Of a DNA stretch of 64,000 nt, positions 19,606 to 29,284 are shown piece by piece. The stretch spans positions 682,001 to 746,000 of the forward strand of contig NZ_JANBBF010000008.1 in assembly GCF_024648885.1 (NCBI RefSeq). Reading direction: 5' to 3'. The notes under the pieces were generated by a model that was not told the DNA's origin, did no database searches, and saw only the letters and a program-made list of their open reading frames with translations. The translations under genes were made by a program, and so were the position numbers. Every line of letters begins with the position of its first letter. Position 1 is the first letter of the stretch. The stretch is from Prauserella salsuginis (GTDB lineage: Bacteria; Actinomycetota; Actinomycetes; Mycobacteriales; Pseudonocardiaceae).

Positions 19606-20415
19606 TCAGCCGTTGGCGGCCTCCTCGGCCGCCCGCTCGGCGGCCTTCTCCTCGCGCCAGGTCTCGTCGTCGGCGCCGCGGCGCCAGTACCCGGAGATCG
19701 ACACCCGGTCGCGGGAGACATCGCACTCGTGCAGCAGGTACCGGCGCAGGTCGCGGACGAACCCCGCCTCGCCGTGGACGAACGCCTGCACCCCTGCCGC
19801 GGGGAAGTCGAGCTCGCGCACCGCGGCGACGAGGTCGTCGCCGCGGGACCGGTGCAACCAGTGCACCTGGGCGTCGGCCTTCGTCACGAGCGGCAGCTGT
19901 TCGTGCTCGTCCTCGACCAGTACGAAGACCCGGGCATCGGCACCGTCCGGCATCGCCTCGAGCGCGTTGGCGATGGCCGGCAGCGCACTCTCGTCGCCCA
20001 CGAGCAGGTGACAGTCGGCCTCGTCCGACGGCGCGTAGCCGCCGCCGGGACCGACCAGCAGCACCTCGTCGCCCTTGTCCAACCGGGCCGCCCACGGGCC
20101 CGCCAGCCCGCGATCGCCGTGATGGACGAAGTCGAGGACGAGTTCGCGGGCGTCCGGATCGAATCCGCGCACGGTGTAGGTCCGCATCCGGGGCCGCTGC
20201 TCGGCGGGCAGGTCGGCCAGGTCGAGCGGATCCGGATAGGTCACCCCGTCCGGCGCGAACAGCACCTTGACGTAGCTGTCGGTGCACGTGTTCGGCGTGA
20301 ACGCCGCGAGGCCGTCGCCGCCACAGACGACGCGGATCAGGTGCGGGGTGAGACGTTCGGTGCGCCGCACCTCGGCGCGCATCACCGGCCTACTGCGACC
20401 TCGCTTCTCGACCAT
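19606..20415 (-). CDS. Siderophore-interacting protein (flavin-dependent ferric-siderophore reductase)
   Basis: A 269-residue protein of the ViuB/SIP family, which releases iron from imported siderophores by reduction. The FAD-binding beta-barrel includes RMRTYTVRGF (FAD site, RxYTxR) and VLDFVHHGDRGLAGPWA. The C-terminal SIP/NAD-binding half contains LLVGDESALPAIANALE, HGEAGFVRDLRRYL and SGYWRRG. The ATG at 20415 is chosen because AGGAG lies eight bases upstream; a GTG five codons earlier is possible. An IdeR-like box lies just before the gene, consistent with iron repression. Confidence 0.93.
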   Translation of the reverse strand: MVEKRGRSRPVMRAEVRRTERLTPHLIRVVCGGDGLAAFTPNTCTDSYVKVLFAPDGVTYPDPLDLADLPAEQRPRMRTYTVRGFDPDARELVLDFVHHGDRGLAGPWAARLDKGDEVLLVGPGGGYAPSDEADCHLLVGDESALPAIANALEAMPDGADARVFVLVEDEHEQLPLVTKADAQVHWLHRSRGDDLVAAVRELDFPAAGVQAFVHGEAGFVRDLRRYLLHECDVSRDRVSISGYWRRGADDETWREEKAAERAAEEAANG

Positions 20416-20444
20416 CCGTGCACTCCTCACCTCACGTCGTTCCC

Positions 20445-20463
20445 AGAAGTAAGGCTACCCTTA
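20445..20463 (-). promoter_or_regulatory. IdeR/DtxR-like iron box
   Basis: On the minus strand the core reads AGGGTAGCCTTACTT, matching the DtxR/IdeR core AGGTTAGSCTAACCT at 12 of 15 positions. It lies 30-48 bases upstream of the siderophore-interacting protein start, the expected position for iron repression. Confidence 0.55.
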
Positions 20464-20605
20464 GGTAAACCCGGATGCACCCACCCGTACCACCGGTCGG
20501 GACGGGAGGGGCGCGGCACCTCCGCACTCCGCGCACACAACCGAAGACCCGACCGCGCGACCTCCTCCTCTTGACACTTCGCCAACAAGCGGCGAGCGTG
20601 TGCTC

Positions 20606-22288
20606 ATGACGCAGTTCGACTACGACGTCCTGGTCATCGGCTCCGGCTTCGGCGGCAGCGTGAGCGCACTCAGGCTGACGGAGAAGGGCTACTCGGTCGG
20701 TGTTCTCGAACAGGGCCGCCGGTTCGCCGACCACGAACTGCCCCGGACCTCGTGGCGGCTGCGCGACTACGTGTTCGCGCCCGCGCTGGGCTGCACGGGC
20801 ATTCTGCGCATCACCCCACTCACGGAGGCGATGATCCTCTCCGGGGCGGGCGTCGGCGGCGGGTCACTGGTCTACGCCAACACGCTCTACCAACCGCCCG
20901 ACGCGTTCTACGCCGACCCGCAGTGGGCTCACATCACCGATTGGAAGACCGAGCTCGAGCCGTACTACGACCAGGCGCGCCGCATGCTCGGAGTCACCAA
21001 CTATCCGTGCACGACGCCCGCCGACGAGGTCATGCGCTCGGTCGCCGACGACATGGGGATCGGCGACACCCACGGCCCCGCACCGGTCGGCGTGTTCTTC
21101 GGTGCGGAGGGCACGAAACGCGGCGTGACCGTGCCCGATCCCTACTTCGGCGGCGCCGGTCCGCACCGGCGCACCTGCACCCACTGCGGCGAGTGCATGA
21201 CGGGCTGCCGCCACAACGCCAAGAACACGACCGTCAAGAATTACCTGTATCTGGCCGAACGGGCTGGCGCACGGGTCCACCCGCTCACCACCGTGACCGC
21301 GGTGCGGCCCCGGCCCGGCGGTGGCTACGCCGTCGAGACCGCCGCCACCGGGAAACCATGGCGGAAGCGGACGCTGCACGCCGAACAGGTCGTCTTCTCG
21401 GCGGCCGCCCTCGGCACACAACGGCTGCTGCACCGCATGCGCGACCGCGGCGTTCTGCCGCGGCTCTCGGACCGGCTCGGGGTACTGGCACGCACCAACT
21501 CGGAGGCGATTCTCGCCGCCCGCTCCCTCCGGGAGGACACCGAGTACCACCGCGGCGTCGCCATCACCTCGTCGATCCACCCCGACGAGGTGACACACGT
21601 CGAACCCGTGCGCTACGGCAAGGGCAGCAACCTGCTCGCCCTGCTCGGTGCGGTGCTCGTCGACCCGAAGCCCGGCAGGCCGCGCTGGCCGCTCGGACTG
21701 CAGGAGATGTGGCGCCGGCGGCGGGACCTGCCGAAACTGCACAACCCGAGACGCTGGTCGGAGCAGACGATCGCACTCCTGGTGATGCAGACCCTCGACA
21801 ACTCGGTCACCACCTACACCAGGCGCGGCAGGCTCAGGACGAGACAGGGCGTCGGCGAACCCAACCCGACGTGGATCCCCGCGGGTCACGATGTCACCCG
21901 GCGAGTGGCCGACAAGATCGGCGGACTGCCCGGCGGCGGCTGGAACGACCTGGCCAACGTCCCACTGACCGGGCACTTCATCGGCGGCTGCACCATCGGC
22001 GACTCCGCGGAGACCGGTGTCGTCGATCCCTACCAGCGGCTCTACGGGTACGAGGGACTGCACGTCGTGGACGGTTCGACGATCTCGGCGAACCTCGGAG
22101 TGAACCCGTCGCTGACCATCACCGCGCAGGCCGAGCGAGCGATGGCGCTGTGGCCCAACAAGGGCGAGCCCGATCCGCGGCCCGCACTCGGCTCCGACTA
22201 CCGCCGCGTCCGGGCGGTGCCCCCGAAGAACCCGGTTGTCCCCGAGGCCGCGCCGGGTGCGCTGCGGCTCCCCCTGTCACCGGCGTGA
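20606..22288 (+). CDS. GMC oxidoreductase, ChoD (cholesterol oxidase)-like
   Basis: A 560-residue FAD oxidoreductase of the GMC family, close in layout to mycobacterial ChoD. The N-terminal dinucleotide fold carries VIGSGFGG (about 10-17). The second FAD region is GAGVGGGSLVYANTLYQP, and the C-terminal block is VDGSTISANLGVNPSLTITAQAE-like with conserved Asn. Residues 191-201 form a CxxCxxCxxxC cluster (CTHCGECMTGC), unusual for a flavin oxidase. The substrate is unknown; sterol oxidation is a family-based guess. No signal peptide is seen. ATG 20606 is preferred over a GTG two codons earlier. A TetR regulator follows 30 bases downstream. Confidence 0.88.
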   Translation: MTQFDYDVLVIGSGFGGSVSALRLTEKGYSVGVLEQGRRFADHELPRTSWRLRDYVFAPALGCTGILRITPLTEAMILSGAGVGGGSLVYANTLYQPPDAFYADPQWAHITDWKTELEPYYDQARRMLGVTNYPCTTPADEVMRSVADDMGIGDTHGPAPVGVFFGAEGTKRGVTVPDPYFGGAGPHRRTCTHCGECMTGCRHNAKNTTVKNYLYLAERAGARVHPLTTVTAVRPRPGGGYAVETAATGKPWRKRTLHAEQVVFSAAALGTQRLLHRMRDRGVLPRLSDRLGVLARTNSEAILAARSLREDTEYHRGVAITSSIHPDEVTHVEPVRYGKGSNLLALLGAVLVDPKPGRPRWPLGLQEMWRRRRDLPKLHNPRRWSEQTIALLVMQTLDNSVTTYTRRGRLRTRQGVGEPNPTWIPAGHDVTRRVADKIGGLPGGGWNDLANVPLTGHFIGGCTIGDSAETGVVDPYQRLYGYEGLHVVDGSTISANLGVNPSLTITAQAERAMALWPNKGEPDPRPALGSDYRRVRAVPPKNPVVPEAAPGALRLPLSPA

Positions 22289-22318
22289 ACCGGACGCGCA
22301 CATGCGAAACTGCACGGC

Positions 22319-22945
22319 ATGACCGCCGGATCCGCGCCGAAGTGGCGCAGGCTCGAGCCCGACGAACGCAGGGAGCAGATCTTCACCTGCGCCGCCGAGC
22401 TGTTCGGCGAGCGGCCGTACGCCGCCGTGTCCACCGGCGATATCGCGGCGCGTGCCGGTGTCGCCCGCGGGCTGATCAACCACTACTTCGGCACGAAGCG
22501 GGAGCTGTATCTCGCGGTCGTCCGGCGGGCGCTGACCCTGCCGCCGTCGGCCGTGGCCACCCTGCCGGACGGTTCCCTCACCGAACGCACCGACGCGGCC
22601 GTCGACTGGTTCCTCGACATGGTCAGCAAACAGCAGAAGACGTGGCTGGCCGCGATCACCCCGGAAGGCATCGGCCGCGACGAGGAGGTCGAGCGCATCC
22701 TCGACGAGGCCGACCGCGAGGCGGCGGGTCTGGTGCTGGAAGCGATGGGGTTCGACCGCGGGGACGAGCGCTGGGAGCAGCTGATCGCGATCGTGCGCAC
22801 CTACGCGGGCATGGTGAAGGCCGCCAGCCGCGAATGGCTCGACCGCGAGACGCTCAACCGCGGTCAGGTGCACACGGTGCTGTCCCACGTGCTCCGCACA
22901 CTCGTCGCGGACGTGATCCCGCGCGCCCGCAATCAGTCCGAGTAA
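22319..22945 (+). CDS. TetR/AcrR family regulator
   Basis: A 208-residue regulator. The N-terminal TetR helix-turn-helix runs from about residue 14 to 62 (RREQIFTCAAELF, then STGDIAARAGVARGLINHYFGTKRELYLAVV). The C-terminal ligand domain is not assignable. It lies 30 bases after the GMC oxidoreductase on the same strand and probably controls it (inference). The 153 bases after it hold no gene; they contain the promoter of the peroxiredoxin. Confidence 0.92.
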   Translation: MTAGSAPKWRRLEPDERREQIFTCAAELFGERPYAAVSTGDIAARAGVARGLINHYFGTKRELYLAVVRRALTLPPSAVATLPDGSLTERTDAAVDWFLDMVSKQQKTWLAAITPEGIGRDEEVERILDEADREAAGLVLEAMGFDRGDERWEQLIAIVRTYAGMVKAASREWLDRETLNRGQVHTVLSHVLRTLVADVIPRARNQSE

Positions 22946-23098
22946 CGCCAGGTCCGTACCCGTCCCCCGGTCCGACCCGGGGTGTGCCCTCATGCCCTGG
23001 AGCATCGACACCCCGACATCGAAACTTCGCATCGTGGATAACTTCTTCTGCATTTCGATAGGGTTGAGTGTCATCTTTCGTCGGACCAGGAGTGCCCC

Positions 23099-23563
23099 AT
23101 GACTCGACTGCAGGCCGGTCAGCCGGCCCCCGCCTTCACCCTGACCGATGCCCGTCAGCAGCAGGTCAGCTCGGCCGACTACGCCGGCCGGCACCTGATC
23201 GTCTACTTCTATCCCAAGGCCGCCACCCCGGGCTGCACCACCGAGGCCTGCGACTTCCGCGACAACCTGGCGTCCCTGGAGGCCGCCGGTTACGCCGTCG
23301 TCGGGATCTCGCCCGACGAGCCCGAGGCGCTGCGGACGTTCATCGACGATCAGGCACTCACGTTCCCGTTGCTCTCCGACACCGACCAGTCCGTGGCGCG
23401 CGCCTACGGCACGTACGGCACCAAGACGCTCGGCAACCGCACCGTGGAGGGCACGCTGCGGTCCACGTTCGTCATCGGTCCCGACGGCACCCTCGCGCAC
23501 GTCGCCTACGAGGTCGACGCACAGGGCCACGTCGCCGAGCTGCGGCGCACGCTCGGAGTCTGA
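23099..23563 (+). CDS. bcp: Thiol peroxidase, PrxQ/BCP type
   Basis: A 154-residue peroxiredoxin that reduces peroxides using thioredoxin. The peroxidatic cysteine is Cys46 in PGCTTEAC and the resolving cysteine Cys51 lies five residues on, the alpha2-type PrxQ arrangement. The YPKAATPGCT block and the C-terminal RSTFVIGPDG match the family. ATG with a CCAGGAGTGCCCC leader. It is monocistronic, followed at once by a strong hairpin. Confidence 0.95.
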   Translation: MTRLQAGQPAPAFTLTDARQQQVSSADYAGRHLIVYFYPKAATPGCTTEACDFRDNLASLEAAGYAVVGISPDEPEALRTFIDDQALTFPLLSDTDQSVARAYGTYGTKTLGNRTVEGTLRSTFVIGPDGTLAHVAYEVDAQGHVAELRRTLGV

Positions 23564-23575
23564 GCACGGTCACAC

Positions 23576-23621
23576 CGACGACGCGGGTCCCGGCCTGAAT
23601 CGGCCGGGACCCGCGTCGTCG
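23576..23621 (+). terminator. Strong 20-bp terminator hairpin after the peroxiredoxin gene
   Basis: A perfect 20-bp stem (arms 23576-23595 and 23602-23621, loop TGAATC) begins 12 bases after the stop. The remaining 160 bases up to the convergent glycerate kinase gene hold no recognisable gene. Confidence 0.85.
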
Positions 23622-23785
23622 AATGGTCGCCCGTGCAGTCCGGCTCTGGGGCGTGCACCGACCGGACACCGACCGGCGGCGCGGCAGAGCCGGAGCACCG
23701 GCCGCCGTGGCGATCACCGGCCGTCGCGGTGCTCTCTGCGGCCCGGCATCCGGCCGACAGCAGCGCCGAACCCGCGCAGCGCTCG

Positions 23786-25060
23786 TCACTCCTCCCGGGA
23801 GCCCCCGGAGCCGGCCTGCACCGGTACCCCCGCGGCGAGGCGGCTACGGTCGCTCGCGATCCGACTCCCCACGGTCTCCAGCAGCTCACGTGCCCGGGCC
23901 ATCGACTCCGTCTCGTCGGCGGCCAGGTCGCTCAGCGCCCAGACGCGGTCGATCCCCGCGGCCGCCGACTGTGCCGGGTCCAGGACGTTGCGCCCGCATA
24001 CCGCGACCACCGGGACGCCGCGGCGGGCGGCGCACCCTGCGACCCCGACCGGGACCTTGCCCGCCAGCGACTGCGTGTCCAAACTGCCCTCGCCCGTGAC
24101 CACCAGATCCGCGGTCGCGACCTTGTCCTCGAGCCCCACGAGCTCGGAGACGACCTCCACGCCCGGTCGGCGGACCGCCCCGAGCAGTCCCAGCGCGGCG
24201 AAGCCGACACCACCCGCCGCCCCCGCGCCGGGTTCGTCCGCGGCGCCGACGACCCGTTCGGACCAGGCCACTCCCCCGGACCGCCGCGCCGCCTCCGCCA
24301 GGATCGGCACGGCCCTGCGGAGGGCCTGCGCGGTGCGGCGCACCTGCTGCGCGTCGAGTCCCTTCTGCGGACCGAAGACCTCGGCCGCCCCACCCGGGCC
24401 GGCCAGCGGTGAATCCACGTCGGCGGCGATGACGATCCGGGTGTCCCGCAACCGGGGATCCAGCGTTCGCAGGTCCGCCGCGGCGAGGTCGGCCACCCCC
24501 GCCGCCCCCTCGGTGACGGGCCGTCCTGAGTGGTCCAGCAGCCGGGCTCCGAGCGCGGACAGCAACCCCGCTCCGCCGTCGCTGCAGGCGCTTCCGCCGA
24601 GCGCCAGCACGATGCTGCGCGCTCCACGGTCCAGCGCCGCCCGCACCAGTTCCCCGGTCCCGCGGCTGGTGGCACGCATGGGATCCGCGTCGGGGCCCAT
24701 GTCGCCCAGCCCGGATGCCTCGGCCAGCTCCACGACCGCGAGCGTGCCCCCGGTCCCGGCACGGGTACCCCACCGTGCCGGGACCGGTCGCCCGTCCGGG
24801 CCGGTGACCCGGTGGACCTCGATGTCCCAGTCCGCCTCCCCGTCCGCGGTCACGGCCGCGAGTGTGCCCTCGCCCCCGTCCGCCATCGGGACGGCCACCA
24901 CCCAGGCCGACGGTGCTGCCCGGCGGATCCCGGAGCTCAGCGCCGCCGCCACCTCCCGGGCGGGGACGGAGCCCTTGAACGTGTCCGGAGCGATCACCAC
25001 CGTGCCCGGTGATCGGCCCGCGCACCCGCCCGGTGACCCGCCGGCCGCCGCCCCCGCCAT
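23786..25060 (-). CDS. Glycerate kinase
   Basis: A 424-residue kinase of the GarK/GlxK family that phosphorylates D-glycerate, the last step from glyoxylate into glycolysis. Marks are APDTFKGS near the N-terminus, PMADGGEGT, LGGSACSDGGAG and VTGEGSLDTQSLAGK. ATG 25060 is preferred, with GGAG eight bases upstream; a GTG at 25069 that overlaps the gcl stop is the alternative. Last gene of the hyi-glxR-gcl-glycerate kinase series. Its C-terminal tail past residue 400 is Gly/Ser-rich. Confidence 0.94.
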   Translation of the reverse strand: MAGAAAGGSPGGCAGRSPGTVVIAPDTFKGSVPAREVAAALSSGIRRAAPSAWVVAVPMADGGEGTLAAVTADGEADWDIEVHRVTGPDGRPVPARWGTRAGTGGTLAVVELAEASGLGDMGPDADPMRATSRGTGELVRAALDRGARSIVLALGGSACSDGGAGLLSALGARLLDHSGRPVTEGAAGVADLAAADLRTLDPRLRDTRIVIAADVDSPLAGPGGAAEVFGPQKGLDAQQVRRTAQALRRAVPILAEAARRSGGVAWSERVVGAADEPGAGAAGGVGFAALGLLGAVRRPGVEVVSELVGLEDKVATADLVVTGEGSLDTQSLAGKVPVGVAGCAARRGVPVVAVCGRNVLDPAQSAAAGIDRVWALSDLAADETESMARARELLETVGSRIASDRSRLAAGVPVQAGSGGSREE

Positions 25061-25065
25061 CGGCG

Positions 25066-26853
25066 TCACTCCGAGACGGCGAGCGCCGTGAGCGCCGTGG
25101 GCGCGTCCTCCGGCCGCTCGGCCATCGGCTCGAACTCGTTGATGGCGCTCAACGAGGTGCCCATCGAGATGTTGGTGACACGCTCGAGGATCACCTCCAC
25201 GACCACCGGCACCCGGTACTCCTCGGCCTGGCTCACCGCCTTCTCGAGGGCCCCGCGGATCTTCTCCGGGTCCTCGACGCGGAGGGCCTTGCAGCCGAGC
25301 CCCTCGGCGACGGCGACGTGGTCCACGCCGTAACCGGCGTTGCGCCCCGTCGCGTTGATGTTGTCGAAGGCGAGGGAGACCTCGTAGTCCATCTCGAAGC
25401 CGCGCTGGGCCTGGCGGATCAGCCCCAGGTACGAATTGTTGACCACGACGTGGACGTACGGGATCCGGTGCTGGGCACCGACGGCGAGCTCCTCGACCAT
25501 GAACTGGAAGTCGTAGTCGCCCGAGAGCGCGACGACGGTCGTGTCCGGCAGGGCGCGGGCCACCCCGAGCGCCGCGGGCCCGGTCCATCCGAGCGGCCCT
25601 GCCTGGCCGGCGTTGATCCAGGACCGCGGCCGGTAGGCGTGCAGCATCTGCGCACCGGCGATCTGGCTGAGTCCGATGGTGGTCACGTAGGTGACCTCGC
25701 GCCCGAAGGCCGCGTTCATCTCCTGGTAGACCCGCTGCGGCTTGATCGGCACGTCCTCGAAGTGAGTCTTGCGCTGCAGCGTGCCCTTGCGTGCGGCGCA
25801 CCGGCGCGCCCAGTCGGCGAAGCCGAGCCCGCGGCCGCCCTCCGCTCGACGGCGCGCGGCCGTCAACAGGGCCTCCAGCGCGGCTCCCGCGTCCGAGACC
25901 ACCGAGTAGTCGGGCGCGAACACCCTTCCGATCTGGGTGGGCTCGATGTCGACGTGGATGAAACGCCGTCCCGACCGGTAGGTCTCCAGGTCGCCGGTGT
26001 GCCGGTTGGCCCAGCGGTTGCCCAGACCCAACACCACGTCGGATTCGAGGAACGTGGCGTTGCCGTAGCGGGTGTGGGTCTGGATGCCGACCATGCCCGC
26101 CATCAACGGGTGGTCGTCCGGGATGGCACCCCAGCCCATCAGCGTGGGCGAGACCGGGATGTCCAGCAGCTCGGCGAGTTCGACCAGCTCATCGGCCGCG
26201 TCGGCGTTCAGCACGCCCCCGCCGGCGACGATCAGCGGCCGCTCGGCCTCCGCGAGCATGTCCAGGATCTTCTCCGCCTGGGCCTCGGTGGCCCTCGGCG
26301 TGATCACCGGCAGCGGCTCGTAGGTGTCGATGTCGAACTCGATCTCGGTCTGCTGGACGTCCAGCGGCAGGTCGATGAGCACCGGCCCCGGCCGCGAGGA
26401 CCGCATCAGCTGGAAGGCCTTCTGGAACGTGCCGGGAACCTGGGCGGCTTCCAGCACCGTCTTGGCCATCTTGGTCAGCGGCGCCGCGATGGAGGCGATG
26501 TCCACCGCCTGGAAGTCCTCCTTGTCCAGCACGGCCACCGGCGCCTGTCCCGTGATGCACAGGATGGGCTGCGAGTCGGCCTGCGCGGCGTAGAGGCCGG
26601 TGATCATGTCGGTGCCCGCTGGGCCCGACGTCCCGATGCAGACCCCGATGTTGCCCGGGGCAGCGCGGGTGTAGCCGTCGGCCATGTGGGAGGCGCCCTC
26701 CACATGGCGCGCCAGCGTGTGGCGGATCCCTCCGCGGGCCTTCATCGCCGAGTACAGCGGGTTGATCGCCGCACCGGGCAGCCCGAAGGTCTCCACAGCG
26801 CCCTCCTTCTCGAGGATGAGCGCTATCGCATCAACTGCGCGCATGCGTGTCAT
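25066..26853 (-). CDS. gcl: Glyoxylate carboligase (tartronate-semialdehyde synthase)
   Basis: A 595-residue thiamine-diphosphate enzyme that joins two glyoxylates into tartronate semialdehyde and CO2. The decisive mark is [13 protein letters not shown], where Val51 replaces the catalytic glutamate of other ThDP enzymes, as in E. coli Gcl. The ThDP/Mg motif [13 protein letters not shown] with the following NN is present near residues 450-480. ATG 26853 has AAGGAGG upstream. It sits 84 bases after glxR on the same strand. Confidence 0.96.
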   Translation of the reverse strand: MTRMRAVDAIALILEKEGAVETFGLPGAAINPLYSAMKARGGIRHTLARHVEGASHMADGYTRAAPGNIGVCIGTSGPAGTDMITGLYAAQADSQPILCITGQAPVAVLDKEDFQAVDIASIAAPLTKMAKTVLEAAQVPGTFQKAFQLMRSSRPGPVLIDLPLDVQQTEIEFDIDTYEPLPVITPRATEAQAEKILDMLAEAERPLIVAGGGVLNADAADELVELAELLDIPVSPTLMGWGAIPDDHPLMAGMVGIQTHTRYGNATFLESDVVLGLGNRWANRHTGDLETYRSGRRFIHVDIEPTQIGRVFAPDYSVVSDAGAALEALLTAARRRAEGGRGLGFADWARRCAARKGTLQRKTHFEDVPIKPQRVYQEMNAAFGREVTYVTTIGLSQIAGAQMLHAYRPRSWINAGQAGPLGWTGPAALGVARALPDTTVVALSGDYDFQFMVEELAVGAQHRIPYVHVVVNNSYLGLIRQAQRGFEMDYEVSLAFDNINATGRNAGYGVDHVAVAEGLGCKALRVEDPEKIRGALEKAVSQAEEYRVPVVVEVILERVTNISMGTSLSAINEFEPMAERPEDAPTALTALAVSE

Positions 26854-26937
26854 CGCGCGCCTCCTTCTCTGTGGGACGTCTGCTGGGATGTGGATCGTGG
26901 CTGGGTGGTTGGGACACGACCACGGATCCGCCGCCGG

Positions 26938-27849
26938 TCAGGCGACGTTCCGCGTGCTGCCGGAGTCCCCTGAACCGCTGGAGAGCTGCTCGACGAGGGT
27001 GAACAGCCCTGAGTGGTCGAGGTGGCCGTTGCCCTGCTGGACCGTCGCGGCGACCAGCTGGGCCACGGACGCGGCCAGCGGCGTCGCGACGCCGGCTTCG
27101 CGGGCGGCGGAGGTGACGATGCCCATGTCCTTGTGGTGCAGCTGGAGCCGGAAGCCCGGCTCGAAGGAACGGTCGAGCATCTTCTGGCCCTTCTGGTCGA
27201 GCACCTTGGAACCCGCCAGCCCACCGCCGAGGACCTGCAACGCCGCCGTGGTGTCCACGCCGTACGCCTCGAGGAAGGCCACGGCCTCGGCGAGCGCCTG
27301 GATGTTCACCGCGACAATGAGCTGGTTGGCGGCCTTGACGGTCTGCCCGGAGCCGGAGGGGCCGACGCGCACGATCGTCTTGCCGACGGCGTCGAAGACC
27401 TCGGCCATGGCGTCGAAGTCGGCCTGCTCGCCGCCGACCATGATGGACAGCACGCCGTCGATCGCGCCCTGTTCGCCGCCGGAAACCGGGGCGTCGATCG
27501 GCTTGAGACCGGCCTCGCGGGCCTGGCGGGCAAGCTCGATTGCCGTGTCCGGACGGATCGTGGAGGCGTCGATCCAGGTGGTCCCCGCCCTGGCGTTGGC
27601 GAGGATGCCGTCGTCACCGGTCAACACGGCCTCGACGTCCGGGGAGTCCGGGACCATGGTGATGATGACGTCGGCCTCGGCGACGGCCTCGGCGATCGAG
27701 CCGGCGGCGGTGCCGCCCGCGGCGGCGAGCGCCTTCGCCTTCTCCGGGGAGCGGTTGTAGCCGCTCACCGCGAAGCCGGCGCCGACAAGGTTCTTGGCCA
27801 TCGGCAGGCCCATGATGCCCAGTCCGATGACGGCGATGTTCTTGCTCAT
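26938..27849 (-). CDS. glxR: 2-hydroxy-3-oxopropionate (tartronate semialdehyde) reductase
   Basis: A 303-residue beta-hydroxyacid dehydrogenase that reduces tartronate semialdehyde to D-glycerate. The NAD(P) fold has GLGIMGLPMAKNL at about 9-21. The substrate motif DAPVSGGEQGA lies near 120, and the catalytic lysine in the KAANQLIV region near 172. Start at ATG 27849, preceded by AGAGGACACC. The product of Gcl is its substrate and the product feeds the glycerate kinase two genes on. Confidence 0.95.
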   Translation of the reverse strand: MSKNIAVIGLGIMGLPMAKNLVGAGFAVSGYNRSPEKAKALAAAGGTAAGSIAEAVAEADVIITMVPDSPDVEAVLTGDDGILANARAGTTWIDASTIRPDTAIELARQAREAGLKPIDAPVSGGEQGAIDGVLSIMVGGEQADFDAMAEVFDAVGKTIVRVGPSGSGQTVKAANQLIVAVNIQALAEAVAFLEAYGVDTTAALQVLGGGLAGSKVLDQKGQKMLDRSFEPGFRLQLHHKDMGIVTSAAREAGVATPLAASVAQLVAATVQQGNGHLDHSGLFTLVEQLSSGSGDSGSTRNVA

Positions 27850-27943
27850 GAGTTCGGTGTCCTCTCGACGTGTGTCCCCCACGCCGGCCTCCCCCGGCGC
27901 GGGGCGGGTGGTGCGATGTATGCGCGTCCGCGCGGGCCGGTGA

Positions 27944-28780
27944 TCAGCCCAGCGAGCTACCGGCGGGCTGCCGGAGCCAGTCGAACGCGGTGTCCTGCTC
28001 CTGCTTGTATTCCAACGCCACGGAGCCGGTGTAGCCGCGGGCGTAGGCGAGGTCGATCCACTCCTGCAGCGGCAGGTCACCGGTGCCCGGCGCGCCGCGG
28101 CCCGGGGAGTCGGCGATCTGCACGTGACCGAACTGCGGCGCGTGCTGCTCGATGACCGCGGCGACGTCGTCGCCGTTGACGGCCATGTGGAAGAAGTCCG
28201 CCAGCAGCGCGACGTTGGTCGCCCCCGCTCGGTGGACCTTCTCGACGACGGCGAGGGCGTCGGCGGCGGTCTTCAGCGGGTAGGCCTCCGCGCCGGACAC
28301 CGGCTCGACGAGGACGGTGCCGCCGATGGGCGCCACCGCCTGGGCGGCGGTGATCAGGTTCTCGACGGCGAGCTCGTCCTGGGCCTGCGGCTCCTGGTCG
28401 CCCTGACGCAGCCCGTACAGGGCGTTGAACGCCGTGCAGCCGGTGCGACGGCCGATCTCGGCGGCGAGGGCGGCGTTGTCGGCGAATTCGGCGCGGTGGC
28501 CCGCCACCGCGACCATGCCGCGGTCACCGCCCGCCATGTTGCCGGCCCAGAAGTTCAGGCCTGCCAAGGAAACCCCGGCGGCGGAGAGCGAATCGACGAA
28601 GGCGTCGACGTCGGCGTCGGAGGGGTGGGGCTCGCCGTCGAACGGCCACCAGAACTCGACGCGGGTGAAGCCGGCACGGGCAGCCGCCGCGGCGCGATCG
28701 ACGACCGCATGCTCGGTCAGCAGTGTCGAGCAGTTGACGATGTAGCTCTCGGGTGAGGTGACGTTCATGCGCGATGCCAT
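27944..28780 (-). CDS. hyi: Hydroxypyruvate isomerase
   Basis: A 278-residue TIM-barrel isomerase that interconverts hydroxypyruvate and tartronate semialdehyde. Family marks are the FTRVEFWWPFDG block, LNFWAGNMAGGDRG, TVLVEPVSG and ADFFHMA. It is the first gene of the glyoxylate operon. Start at ATG 28780, with AGGAGG five bases upstream; a second Met four codons in is less well placed. A palindromic operator candidate lies 61 bases before the start. Confidence 0.93.
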   Translation of the reverse strand: MASRMNVTSPESYIVNCSTLLTEHAVVDRAAAAARAGFTRVEFWWPFDGEPHPSDADVDAFVDSLSAAGVSLAGLNFWAGNMAGGDRGMVAVAGHRAEFADNAALAAEIGRRTGCTAFNALYGLRQGDQEPQAQDELAVENLITAAQAVAPIGGTVLVEPVSGAEAYPLKTAADALAVVEKVHRAGATNVALLADFFHMAVNGDDVAAVIEQHAPQFGHVQIADSPGRGAPGTGDLPLQEWIDLAYARGYTGSVALEYKQEQDTAFDWLRQPAGSSLG

Positions 28781-28840
28781 GAGGGCCTCCTGTGGGGATC
28801 TCGGTGGGACACCTGAGTCGGACATCCAAATGCGGAAAAC

Positions 28841-28854
28841 TCCACATTGTGGAA
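28841..28854 (-). promoter_or_regulatory. IclR-type operator candidate before hyi
   Basis: The minus strand reads TTCCACAATGTGGA, with a perfect TCCACA-T-TGTGGA palindrome at 28841-28853. It matches the motif seen at the malic enzyme/iclR, permease and uraD promoters. The 504-base space between hyi and the divergent permease (28781-29284) otherwise shows no convincing gene. Confidence 0.6.
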
Positions 28855-29146
28855 GTTTGACTCCGTAAGATGAAAAAAGCATAGGGCGGGGGCCGAAGCG
28901 CGGTCAACCACCCCACTCCGGTCGACCCCGGACGACGGACGGATGACCGACACCCCCTGAGACATTCCGGACCGGCGGCGCGGCCAGCCTGAAGTCGCCG
29001 TGGAACCCGCCGCGAACAGGGACGATCCGATTCACATCAGAAGCGCGGCCGCCGTCACGCCGGTCGCTCATCGCTGAGCTCGCAAGGCGTCGGCGCATCG
29101 CCTGTTGACCGCGAGCAGGTGACTGAATCACCATACGGAATGCCAA

Positions 29147-29161
29147 TATCGCATCGCGGAG
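29147..29161 (-). promoter_or_regulatory. IclR-type operator candidate before the NCS2 permease
   Basis: The minus strand reads CTCCGCGATGCGATA, which differs at only two of 15 positions from the second site before iclR (CTCCGCGATACGGTA). It lies 124 bases upstream of the permease start. Confidence 0.55.
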
Positions 29162-29284
29162 TTCAAGCTTCGACCGTGCAAGACCGCCGCCCCACGGCCT
29201 CCGGCGCCCGCGCCGCCGCGAGCCCCATCGATGCCGTACGACCCGGGCGGCGGTAGGCACGACACCTCAGAAAGGTGCTCAACG

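Noticed and set aside
20571-20605. TTGACA as a -35 element of the GMC oxidoreductase
   Set aside because: No -10 element lies at 16-18 bases; the matching position is at the start codon region and is GC-rich.
28904-29260. A 118-codon minus-strand frame between hyi and the NCS2 permease
   Set aside because: It has no ribosome site and no recognisable family, and it would cover a regulatory region with operator candidates. A decayed gene cannot be excluded.
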